DNA of 64,000 nucleotides from Anagrus nilaparvatae. Taxonomy: Eukaryota > Arthropoda > Insecta > Hymenoptera > Mymaridae. Each line of letters starts with the position of its first letter. The first letter of the stretch is position 1. This document shows positions 32,060 to 40,353 of this stretch, one piece after another. Where the stretch lies: contig JAKSXM010000007.1 in the NCBI GenBank assembly GCA_022575985.1, positions 29,576,501 to 29,640,500 on the forward strand. The letters are read 5' to 3'. The notes below the pieces were generated by a model. That model was given only the letters and a program-made list of their open reading frames with translations. It searched no databases and was not told the origin of the DNA. Both the position numbers and the translations under genes were made by a program.

Positions 32060-32542
32060 TTAAATAATAAAATATATAAAAATGTAAGAACTTACTTCGA
32101 TGAAATCATTTGATTCTTCTTGTTTATTTAAACCGTTCTTTTTACTTTTTATATGAAAAGATTCTGAAAAGATCCGTTTATGAAAATGTTGTTCTGTATC
32201 TAAAACCTTTACACCTTTCCAATTAAACCTATGACCTAATTTTCTATGTTCTGTGACTACATTGTGTTTATCAGAATCTAGTTTCCAATTATCAAAATGT
32301 TCACTAATTCTGACACCTAATTCTCTTTTTGTTTCTCCAACATAAGTAGCATCACAATCTTTGCATTCGATTTGATAAACTTTATGTGTTTGTTGGAACT
32401 TATTTAATTGGTTTTTGCCTCTTATGATTGAATTACTTGAAATATAATTAGGTTTGGGTATTACATTGACAATATAAGGTTCAACAGTTCTTTTTATTCT
32501 ATAAAATAAATTGTTATTATTCTGAGGAATACATAAATTCAT
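32060..32542 (-). CDS. Penelope-like GIY-YIG endonuclease part
   Basis: 160 codons on the minus strand. YQIECKDCDATYVGETKRE is the GIY-YIG motif with its Cys-X2-Cys, followed by VRISEHFDNW, VTEHRKLGHRFNW and the FHKRIFSESFHIKS block with NKQEES. In an intact element it is the C-terminal domain of one long protein with the RT. Here it is separated from the RT frame (32729-33976) by an in-frame stop (32627-32629) and by a poly(A)-type insertion at 32642-32693. The hammerhead follows about 45 bp after the stop. Confidence 0.9.
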   Translation of the reverse strand: MNLCIPQNNNNLFYRIKRTVEPYIVNVIPKPNYISSNSIIRGKNQLNKFQQTHKVYQIECKDCDATYVGETKRELGVRISEHFDNWKLDSDKHNVVTEHRKLGHRFNWKGVKVLDTEQHFHKRIFSESFHIKSKKNGLNKQEESNDFIEVSSYIFIYFII

Positions 32543-32641
32543 TTTATTATTATTTATATTATTAAGATCAATATTGGCTACATCCTTGTAGTTCTTTTCA
32601 CTATAATGTAAAGAGTGAAGTCTGTTTTAAATATAATAATC

Positions 32642-32693
32642 AATGAATTTATGAGTTTAAAAAAAAAAAAAAAAAAAAAATGAATTTATGAGT
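32642..32693 (+). mobile_element. Poly(A)-only insertion with 15-bp target duplication
   Basis: AATGAATTTATGAGT occurs at 32642-32656 and again at 32679-32693. Between them is TT plus about 20 A. A near-pure poly(A) tract between perfect direct repeats is what a maximally 5'-truncated LINE or SINE insertion leaves. It adds 37 bp to the Penelope coding region, shifting the frame. Confidence 0.7.
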
Positions 32694-32728
32694 ATATGAA
32701 TTTCTTAGTAAAAACGATTTAATTTTAC

Positions 32729-33976
32729 TCAAGTTTTCATTATGAAATCTTTTATCAGATAGTTTATATTTGACTTATTACATTTGACTTTGTCAACTAA
32801 TGTAAAGACCATAGCAATTTTTTGAGATTTTGTATGACAAGAATTGAAGTTTAAAAATCTATTAGAAGAAGTATTTTTTCTATACCAGTTATATAAAATG
32901 TGGCTATTGTTATTAATTATAGTTAACTCAAGAAAGTTAATGCATTTATTATTCTCAAGTTCATGAGTGAATTTTAAATTACTATTGTATGAGTTGAATA
33001 TTTTTAAAGTGTAATCAATTTTTTCATTAGGTATACAGGTTAAGATGCCATCAACATACCTAAAGTAAAAAATAGGAGTGTTGTTTAACTTTTTAATACA
33101 TTTTTCCTCCAAATCTGCCATAACAATATCTGCTAGGATAGGGGATACAGGAGACCCCATAGGGGTTCCAAAAATTTGCTTATAAAATTTACCATTAAAT
33201 GAAAAATATGTATTGTGATATAGCAAATCTACAGCGTTTAATATGTCCCTAAGTAGCATATATTTTGGAATAATATTTTTAAGGTCTTTGAATCTTTTAC
33301 TTATATTAGTTTTGAATAAATCTAGTGGAACATTAGTATATAATGCTTTAACATCCAAGGAAATCATAACGTGATCATCAGGAATTATTATATCTTTAAG
33401 TTTTTTAATTAGCATTTCACTATTAGCAATGTATGAATTAGGCCTTTGAAAAGCTTTTGTGAAAATTTTATTTAAAAATTTTGCTAGAAAATAATTAGGA
33501 GTTCCAATAATAGGAACAACCGGCCTAACAGGATGACCTTCTTTATGTAATTTTATTAATCCATAAAATCTTGCTAATATTTTATCATTGTGAGTTAAGC
33601 TGTTATCATGATACACTTTATTGAAAAATTTCTTTTTATTCCATTTTTTTAAAAAATAGTAATTAAGTTTTCTTAATTTTTTGATAGGATTACGCTTAAT
33701 TACCTTGTATGTTAATACATCATTTAACAAATCTTCAACTTTACTATAATAAACATTTTTGTAAGAAGCAACAGTTGTGTTGCTTTTATCAGCCATTGTA
33801 AAAAATATGTCATCATTATTTTTTAAAAAATTTTTACATTTTTTGAAATTATTCATGAGAATTTTTTCTTCTTTCGTTATATGTTTATTATTTTGCAATT
33901 CTTTTTTAATACCATGAATAACATTATTGCGAATTTTTTCAATTTCATTTTTTGGTATATTGTTTAGAATTATCAT
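32729..33976 (-). CDS. Penelope-like reverse transcriptase, catalytic Asp lost
   Basis: 415 codons on the minus strand, read from the first ATG, though coding-like sequence reaches upstream to ~34012. RT blocks: FYGLIKLHKEGHPVRPVVP, the first catalytic Asp in SLDVKALYTNVP, GTPMGSPVSPILAD (~269-282), and YVDG at 307-310 (33058-33047). YVDG replaces the usual YVDD, so the second aspartate of the active site is gone and the enzyme should be dead. Then FLELTI and NWYRKNTSSNRFLNFNSCH, typical of Penelope. The N-terminal ~100 residues are Lys/Asn-rich. Otherwise no stop interrupts the frame, so decay is recent. Confidence 0.92.
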   Translation of the reverse strand: MIILNNIPKNEIEKIRNNVIHGIKKELQNNKHITKEEKILMNNFKKCKNFLKNNDDIFFTMADKSNTTVASYKNVYYSKVEDLLNDVLTYKVIKRNPIKKLRKLNYYFLKKWNKKKFFNKVYHDNSLTHNDKILARFYGLIKLHKEGHPVRPVVPIIGTPNYFLAKFLNKIFTKAFQRPNSYIANSEMLIKKLKDIIIPDDHVMISLDVKALYTNVPLDLFKTNISKRFKDLKNIIPKYMLLRDILNAVDLLYHNTYFSFNGKFYKQIFGTPMGSPVSPILADIVMADLEEKCIKKLNNTPIFYFRYVDGILTCIPNEKIDYTLKIFNSYNSNLKFTHELENNKCINFLELTIINNNSHILYNWYRKNTSSNRFLNFNSCHTKSQKIAMVFTLVDKVKCNKSNINYLIKDFIMKT

Positions 33977-34136
33977 ATTCTCTTGATTATGATTTCCTTG
34001 ATTTCTTATATTGACAAATTTATATTTTTATTTTTCAAATAAAAATTTTTCTGCTGGAAGACATCGAATTTTTTTCATTTATTTTTCAAAAAATACGTTT
34101 ATTGAAAAAATACATTCTTTAAAATTTTTATTTATT

Positions 34137-34400
34137 TATTCTTCTTCTTCTTCATCAGAGTAAGAGTCTATTTTATCAAAGTTATCTATTTTTGGTACTT
34201 TTCTTATGATTTTTATATCAAAATCATATCTGCCAACATCACTATCCAATAATTATTCGTTTATTTCAGATGTCCAAGTTGTTTTGGTAAATACATAAAA
34301 TTTATCAAAATGTTTCACATAAATTTTAACCGGCTCATTATTTATACGATCGATTCCTATATTTATTTCGCTTTCGCTATGAATGTGATCATTTATGGAA
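34137..34400 (-). pseudogene. Unassigned acidic ORF remnant of the Polinton-like block
   Basis: On the minus strand a broken frame reads Asp/Glu-rich sequence ending in a poly-Glu tail and a stop at ~34137. An in-frame stop near 34250 interrupts it. It directly follows the Cys-rich ORF at 34409-34636 and may be its former C-terminal part. No known domain. Confidence 0.35.
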
Positions 34401-34408
34401 AAATTAAA

Positions 34409-34636
34409 TCAGTACTTTTCACATTCTTCACAGTCTTCATCATCTTCACATGAACAGGTTTTTAGGCTAACACTTACTTCGTAACATGATTTTAGCATAC
34501 TTTCAAGCGGAGTTATCGTGCCTTCTTTGTTTTCATCAAGTGAAAAATTTACCTTTTTTCCACAACCATCACATTTACTGTCCTGCATAAAGACATGCAC
34601 TTCTGTGCCAGTAGGGAAGTATACGTATACTGTCAT
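34409..34636 (-). CDS. Small Cys-rich protein, unassigned (Polinton-like block)
   Basis: 75 codons with Cys pairs CDGCGKK and CSCEDDEDCEECE, suggesting a small zinc-binding protein with an acidic C-terminus. I do not recognise the family. Position, between the Penelope insertion and the outward-facing plus-strand genes of the polymerase block, suggests it belongs to the virus-like element. The start ATG at 34636 is followed by a hydrophobic stretch (TVYVYFPTG). Lack of stops favours a real gene or a recent remnant. Confidence 0.45.
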   Translation of the reverse strand: MTVYVYFPTGTEVHVFMQDSKCDGCGKKVNFSLDENKEGTITPLESMLKSCYEVSVSLKTCSCEDDEDCEECEKY

Positions 34637-34649
34637 GATGAGAGTTTGT

Positions 34650-35257
34650 ATAAGACTGACGATAATTTTTGAATTACATGGACTTGTTGGAGTTTTTCAT
34701 GATATAGAAATTCTCGGAAAAAATTATTGTATAAACCTGTATAGACCAGTTTATATATTTTTTGAAATTTATATTAGTCATATCCTTTTATCAAAAGAAA
34801 TATTTATTTTTTTTTAATATTTATATCATATTCTTATTAATGTTTAGGTCAAATATTTTTATCAAAAGAAATATTTATTTTATATATTAGTCATTCCCGT
34901 CCCATATTCATTTTCATATAAAATTTTTTTTATGTGTAAAAAAATATTGCGAAATAATTTGAAAGATAATGTTTTTTGTTGTTACCAAGTGAAAGTTAAT
35001 GTGAGTGGGAGTTGTACATGAGATTGCGCGGTGAAAGCAATAAAAGCCGAGTTCTCAAGCCAAAGAAGTCATTCTGTCTTTAGCTTTACAGTCATATCTT
35101 TACGCTGTTATTAGGTTGTTGTAATACGTGTTATTTTTTATATTTGCAATAATTTTCAAATTCATCATAATTAAAAGTAAGTCAAAAATTTTTTTTATTT
35201 ATTTTTTTAATCTTTAATTTAAAAAAATTTTATATCTTTTTTCATTTTTTTTACAGC
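34650..35257. other. AT-rich non-coding stretch, possible promoter region
   Basis: 34727-34790 is a direct repeat of 31255-31310. The stretch separates divergent genes (34636 minus, 35258 plus), so both promoters should lie here. AGTCATTCTGTC near 35066 and a following stretch that ends TTTTTTTTACAG just before the ATG at 35258 look like a splice acceptor, so the plus-strand gene may have a 5' non-coding exon. A donor such as AAAAG|TAAGTC is visible at 35173-35181. Confidence 0.4.
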
Positions 35258-35455
35258 ATGGCAGATTTAACTGGTATATGTCAACAGATCAAGTCAGAGG
35301 CAGCTTTAAGTTTGGAAGCTTGTAAGCAAGATGCAAGATTAGTCGAAGAGCACCTCAAATTAAATAAATTGCATTTGCAAATAACAACGCATTTGTTTAC
35401 CATCTCCACTGTTAAAGGATCTGTAATGTGGTTATTTCAGGTTTTTCGGAAATAG
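35258..35455 (+). pseudogene. Unassigned helical protein, 5' part (split gene of the Polinton-like block)
   Basis: 65 codons from an ATG immediately after TTTTACAG. The sequence is mainly helical (MADLTGICQQIKSEAA, then LKLNKLHLQITTHLFT). It stops in TTTCGGAAATAG. A frame of similar style resumes at 36603, so the gene appears to be split by ~1.1 kb of unrelated sequence. It could be a virion or membrane-associated protein of the element; I do not recognise a named family. Confidence 0.4.
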
Positions 35456-36602
35456 ACACATTATTGTAAATATCTAATTTTTATCATTTTATAACTTCAC
35501 GTGTTCGCGGGACTTACCAATCTATATCTATATTTATTAATTAAATTTTAAAAAATTAACTTTAGCGCTATCACTGTTTATTTTCATTTATAATTATCAA
35601 TTTCACTGTCTTTTCTTAACAATTTTCACTATATCTAAATTTAATTATTAAATTCACTGTCTCTATCAATAACTTTTAACGCTCGCGACACATACACTTT
35701 TTTAAACACTGTTTCGGACTTACCTTTTGTCGTCAAAAATCTAGGTGCTGAAGATATTATCTTTGGCTGCCATTTTTGATGATAACTGGTTGTACTGCTC
35801 AAAATTCTTCTATTTACATAAATTTTGAAATGGAAACGTGACCGATAATTTGCCGGCGCGTTTTCGCTATTCTTTTTTTATTAAATTCTTCTTAGCCGTC
35901 AGTAATCGAAAACCTTCCTATTCACTTATTTTCTTTCCTTTTGAAATTGGATCCCAAAGATACTTATCTCTCCTAGGATATCCAACTTCACTGCTCAAAA
36001 TTAAATATTCACTTATTCAATCCCAAAAATACAAAATTAATGAAAACTGTCGCGACGATAATTATAATTAAAATCTTATAAGAAAACAGGTGGGAACATA
36101 ATTTAAAATTGTCTTGTTCCTCTTTTGTGTTTTCTAATAATCACGATTTTTCACTCAAATCACAAATCACAGTCTATATTTTCCCGATCACTAATTAAAC
36201 ATAAAACTTCACAAAAATCCTTGATTACGACATACAATTTCAAAACTTTATCAAAACTACGTAAATTAATGATAAAAACAAACTGTTAATTAATGGCCGG
36301 CGACATGTGTTTTCGTGAGTTATCAAAAACATGACCTATTTTTAGAAGGGTCAGTCGCCGAATCTCGTTCTCGCTGGTCACTTAAACCCGCGTTGTCGAT
36401 CGGCTTCTCTCCCTTCTCCTTTTCTTATCTAGTTCTTCGCGGCTATTATAAAATATCTATGTGTGTGTGTGTCGCTAATGTCACCTATATATTTAATTAA
36501 ACTATTACTTAATTTACAAAAATCTCGCGTCTTTTCCTAAAATTTAAATATTTTATCAAATTTAATATAAATGTATTTCAGCGTTTGTAAACACGTTACA
36601 GA
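35456..36602. mobile_element. Insert splitting an ORF, LTR-like, unassigned
   Basis: This 1.1-kb stretch separates two halves of a coding region. It begins near TGTAAATATC (35465) and ends GTAAACACGTTACA (36600), TG...CA as in LTRs, and contains CT-rich segments and a (GT)n run at ~36464. No flanking duplication matches and no ORF has family resemblance. Solo LTR is one possibility; a large intron or older rearrangement is another. Confidence 0.35.
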
Positions 36603-36918
36603 TCTGATAAACGGACTTGTGAATTTACTTTAGCATACCTCACCAGCATAAAGGATTCATTAACGTCACTAACTGTCAAAACCGGCCAGAGTGTTGATTC
36701 AGTTCTTTCTGGTGTAAAATGGATTCCTTTAGAAATTGCATTTCAACGCAACATTCAAACCGAAATAATCAAAAATTTGCGTTTCTTAGACTTATTAAAT
36801 TATTTTTGCAAGACCCCTTTGAAGTGTTTAGTCGTGTCCTTACATACGTTATTAAAGATTATTAAATTATTATTCTTGTTGGAGAGTATTTTATTGAAGC
36901 GGAGAATAAAATCATAAC
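36603..36918 (+). pseudogene. Unassigned protein, 3' part (continuation of 35258-35455)
   Basis: An open frame on the plus strand without stops for ~100 codons: it includes AYLTSIKDSLTSLTVKTG and a Leu-rich, probably membrane-spanning or amphipathic segment near the end (HTLLKIIKLLFLLES), then a basic end and stop. The amino-acid style and position suggest it is the rest of the split gene. It precedes the polymerase gene by a few bases. Confidence 0.4.
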
Positions 36919-36924
36919 CGAAAA

Positions 36925-37330
36925 TAAATATTTGAACACTGCTGCTGTTAGTATCTTCCCTTCAACGGATTTACGTGACTACAATGTCAATGACGATTCA
37001 CCAGTTGGTTACATTCTTGAAGTTGACCTCGAGTATCCCAAAGAAATACATGATAGACACAAAAATCTACCCTATTGTCCGGAACATGCTAAGCCTCCAG
37101 GTAGCAGATTAGAGAAAACTCTTCACGATAAAAAAAACTACGTGATACACTAAAAATATTTAAAGTATGCCTTAGATAATGGACTAAAGCTGAAAAAATT
37201 CATTGAGTACTAAAATTTAATGAGTCACCGTGGCTAAGAAGCTATATTGAATTAAATACTCGTCTTAGAACAAAGGCTAAGACTGAGTTTGAAAAAAATT
37301 TTTATAAATTAATGAACAACGCCATCTATG
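36925..37330 (+). pseudogene. Family-B DNA polymerase (Polinton/virus-like), upstream exon with defects
   Basis: Encodes part of a DNA polymerase of the protein-primed family-B type (DNA_pol_B_2), the replicase of Polinton/Maverick and related viruses. Visible are GYILEVDLEYPKEIHD (the SLYP-like catalytic region with its Asp), LPYCPEHAKPPGS, and a segment ending MNNAIYG, the conserved block before the next motif. The frame is broken by a short deletion near 37143 and a shift plus TGA near 37200. It ends at a GT donor at 37331. The upstream exonuclease and terminal-protein part is not recognisable, so the gene is truncated or decayed. Confidence 0.8.
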
Positions 37331-38297
37331 GTAATAATAATTATTATTGTAATTTAAATTAATTTAAAAAAAAAAACAATAAAAGCATTTAATACACTGG
37401 AACCTCGATTATCCGGACCTCAATTATACGGATTCTGGATCAACCGGATTGGCATTTTGGTCAAAAAACAAAATTGATTTTTTTTCAATTTATGTAAAAG
37501 TTATTTTTAACACACAATAAGAAGCATTGCTAAAATTATATACCTTCGCTGACGGCCTTTTTTAAAAAGATATTATAATTTTATTCAAACAAAAATTTCA
37601 ATAAAAATTATTATATTAAGATACAATAATCATTTTTTTTACTTTTTACTAAATTTTATGACTTTATTACCGGATATTTCATTATTCTCATAGATGGGTA
37701 TAAATCTATCATAAAATCATTCTATTAATTTTTTTTATTTTATATGAGTAAAGAATTTTGCCTAAACTTTTATTTGATTGTTTGTTTTTAATATTTTTTT
37801 TAGCCGTGACTTCTTTTAAATGTATACAATTAAATGACCTAATGTTTTACGATCAACATATTTAAATATTTTAATTCTGAGTAATATTTTTTTATTTTTT
37901 TTTATATCGATTCTCGTTATTCGTAAACACAACTGCTAGTTATAGTAAATCATATACAATTTTTTTAAAATTATTTTTATGGTTTATCTGGAAAGTGAGA
38001 AGTATTTTGTAATTTTTATTAAAAAGAATTTAATGTACATACTTTTTTTTTCAACCTTCTTAACGTTTTTTTTATTTGCAGGATTTAGTTTTAAATCTTA
38101 CGTTTTTTGGTTTTAGTCGTAATTTAATTTGAGATCGATATACATATCAATTGTTTACCATTTTTTTTATTTTATGGGAAAGTTTTTTAATTTTTCCGTA
38201 TTAACCGGATTTTCAGATATCCGGATCGGGATTAGTCTCACCTAGTCCGGATAATCGAGGTTCCAGTGTAATTATTTTTTTTCAAATTTTTATTCAG
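37331..38297 (+). other. Apparent intron of the polymerase gene, enlarged by a MITE
   Basis: Starts GTAATAATAA right after the codon for Tyr plus the first G of the next codon and ends in a T-rich tract with TTATTCAG. Removing it would keep the polymerase frame and restore continuity of a conserved motif. Without the MITE (37395-38268) it would be only about 90 bp. A spliceosomal intron in such a gene is unusual; the alternative is a chance split-like insertion. Confidence 0.6.
37395..38268. mobile_element. pogo/Tigger-like MITE
   Basis: Begins CACTGGAACCTCGATTATCC and ends with the mirror image. The TIR is 24 bp, perfect, with TA on each side (37393-37394 and 38269-38270). CA-starting ends with an AACCTCGATTATCC core and TA target site are typical of the pogo/Tigger branch of Tc1-mariner. 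The 874-bp body has no transposase frame and is AT-rich with Tigger-like CCGGAT words near both ends. Confidence 0.88.
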
Positions 38298-39091
38298 GAA
38301 AAACGATGGAAAAAGTTTGCAATAGAAAAATTGTCAAACTTAAGTCATACTGGTTTGGGCGTTATGGAGCTGAAGCTTATATTGGTAAACTTACTTTTAA
38401 AAACTGTAGGATATTTACACTAGAACTTGTGGCAATCGAACTTGCAAAGACAGAAGTCTATATAGATAAACCCATATACCCAGGTTTTTGTATATTGGAT
38501 ATTTCTAAAATTTGCCTCTATGAGTTCCATTATGGGTACATGAAACATAAGCTAGAGGGCGCCTGCAAGCTCTTGTATTGTGATACCGATTCTCTTGTAT
38601 ATGATATCCAGAGCCATGACGTGTATGAGATGATGAAGTCCGATCACCATCGCTTTGACACCTCAGACTATCCAATACCCAATCCTTTTAACATAGAAAG
38701 ACTAAATAAGAAAGAACTTGGTAAAATAAAGGATGAATGCAATGGACGTATTGTTTCTGAAGTCTTGGATGTTCGAAGTAAGGTTTACATGGTATTATTT
38801 GAAGATGAAATTTTTGCCAAGAAACTCAAGAGTATAAATGCTCAGGTAGTTGACAACACAATTGAGCCAGATGATTATAGGAGATGTCTGTTTGAAAATA
38901 AGCTATTGTATAGAGAGCAGTACAACATAAGTTCGAGGTTTCATAATTTAGCTACAGAAAAGACTACCAAATTAGCCTTGTCGCCATTCGACAACAAAAG
39001 ATGTCGCATAAAAGACGCTACTGATACACTTCCATGGGAACATTATAAAATTACAGAAGAAATGATAAAATATGCTACAGAGTCAACCTAA
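38298..39091 (+). CDS. Family-B DNA polymerase, C-terminal palm/thumb part
   Basis: A clean 261-codon frame from ATG 38306 (true coding entry 38298 after the splice acceptor). RYGAEAYIGKL is the conserved segment before the palm, LDISKICLYEFHYGYM follows, and LLYCDTDSLVYD holds the catalytic Asp-Thr-Asp of family-B polymerases (residues ~90-101). Then comes the thumb, with DTSDYPIPNPFNI. These are features of the protein-primed DNA_pol_B_2 family of Polintons, adintoviruses and related elements. The stop at 39089-39091 is natural in position. The rest of the gene upstream is damaged, so no functional enzyme is expected. Confidence 0.88.
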
Positions 39092-39525
39092 ATTTTAAAA
39101 TTAATTTATATAAATTTGTAAATAGTTTAATTTAAGTTTTTTTAAATAAACAAAAAAAAATTTTTAATTAACTTAACCTATCTTTATATTTTAATTCTAA
39201 CCCTTTTCGTTTAACTGTCGAATAGGAATAAAAGGATTACCAATTAAAAAACAAAAGACTAATTTGTTTGAAAAAAATTTATTTAAAAGTAATTACAAAT
39301 ATTATTTTTTTATCATCAAATGTTTTTTCTCTGAACTAAAGGTTGGATTCGTAACAGAGTTATTTTTAAATTCTCCATTTTTGTTATTTCCACTCTTGAT
39401 CCTTAAGTTGAATGTATTTTATATTTGGATAAGTAGATGGAGTACTTTGACCTTTTCCCATGGCTGTCAAGTAATCAAGTAAATAATGAGTTGACCACTC
39501 AAAAGCGGATCTATTTATATGCTTT
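39092..39525. other. Spacer between polymerase and convergent integrase remnant
   Basis: AT-rich sequence. On the minus strand, 39390-39470 reads MGKGQSTPSTYPN and a few more codons to a stop, a small remnant of unknown type. Otherwise nothing recognised. Confidence 0.35.
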
Positions 39526-39773
39526 TACAGATCAGATTTATCTATCCAACTGTTGTGCGTGTTATCAAATCCAAGCCACTGCATAAACAGTTTATTCTCA
39601 CGTTTTCGCAATACTTTTTTCACTAGATAAACATCTGGATGAGCAGTTTTCAACAATTCCTGTCCGTAAAATCCTCCAGCTATGGGTTTACCTTGATAAT
39701 CTTTTAACAGCTAAGTATGCGGTAGAGTTTTCTTGACTTTATCTATAGTAAAGACCTCGATTGTATAATTTGG
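39526..39773 (-). pseudogene. Polinton-type integrase C-terminal (chromodomain-like) fragment
   Basis: Minus-strand frame: LLKDYQGKPIAGGFYGQELL, then VYLVKKVLRKRENKLFMQWL and FDNTHNSWI before a stop at 39526. The second part is a chromodomain-like fold (aromatic-lined, with WLGF and NSW). This arrangement is the tail of the retroviral-type integrase carried by Polinton/Maverick elements (F54H12.3-like). One in-frame stop interrupts it (TAG near 39713), and the catalytic DDE core is absent. Convergent placement beside the polymerase gene supports the Polinton reading. Confidence 0.7.
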
Positions 39774-39784
39774 GGTGTAAACCT

Positions 39785-40220
39785 CAAATTAAAATTAAAA
39801 TTACCTCATTAACTTGGGAGATGCCTAAAATTCTGTTAGCAGATAAAAAAAAGGAAAATTTAACCAACATGAAACTATACTTGAATTCACAATGCTACCC
39901 ACACGAAAACTTAAATTTGGACATTGCTCAAAATAAATATTCAATTTTGTACAACATGTTTACTAATTTTCAAGTTAGTTATTTTGGTAAAGAGACATCT
40001 GAAGTCATACTCAACAGAAGTGATTTTTTAGATAAGGGGCCATTAGTAGTAATAGACTGTTCAAAGCAAATCGAATCGTTGAAATACGCTCCTGTAGATG
40101 AACTTAGAATTTGAGAGTAGCGTTCCATTTCCACAAAATAAAGAGGTATATTGTCTAATCTTACACGACCGCATGATACATTATAATCCAATCAGCGGTG
40201 AGATAAAGAGAATAGTTTAA
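39785..40220 (+). pseudogene. Conserved hypothetical protein of the Polinton-like block
   Basis: The plus-strand frame at 39761-40114 contains LTWEMPKILLADKKKE, a NMKLYLNSQCYPHENLNL stretch, FQVSYFGKE and LVVIDCSKQIESLKYAPVD. A one-base shift near 40105 leads into the remaining ~35 codons, ending at 40220. The beta-strand-rich pattern fits a structural (capsid-like) protein; I recognise the family as a recurrent hypothetical next to such polymerases in insect genomes but cannot name it. The first codons overlap the antisense integrase remnant, so the true 5' part is missing. Confidence 0.55.
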
Positions 40221-40268
40221 ATAAGAGCAAACCTCAATCAATTTTATCAGTCATAAGCAGTACTTACA

Positions 40269-40353
40269 ATGGAATCCATCGTAGATTTTCAAGGTATCGA
40301 AGCACCAAATGGCAAGTTTGCCGTAAACGAGCTTGTTATTCTCAAACTAGGAG
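40269..40353 (+). pseudogene. Conserved hypothetical ORF, 5' part, interrupted by an R1-clade element
   Basis: Starts MESIVDFQGIEAPNGKFAV and runs to the target-site duplication at 40338-40353. The R1-clade element is inserted there and the gene continues from 43307. The ATG 40269 lies ~50 bp after the preceding gene. The family is another recurrent companion of PolB in insect virus-like elements, of unknown function. Confidence 0.65.

Larger units (their letters stand above)
31392..34087 (-). mobile_element. Penelope-like element with inverted flanks, TSD and hammerhead
   Basis: AAAAAATACGTTT flanks both ends (31379-31391 and 34088-34100). Just inside, about 75 bp at 31410-31486 is the reverse complement of 34012-34087 (TTTTTTTCATTTATTTTTCAA... 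with CTGGAAGACAT). Within it, on the minus strand, lie the RT frame, the GIY-YIG frame, a complete hammerhead ribozyme and a second hammerhead-derived motif near the 3' end. The insertion lies just downstream of a minus-strand gene of the Polinton-like block. Confidence 0.9.

Noticed and set aside
37395..38268. piggyBac or hAT assignment for the MITE in the polymerase intron
   Set aside because: TA flanks and CA-starting ends fit pogo/Tigger; neither TTAA nor an 8-bp duplication is present.
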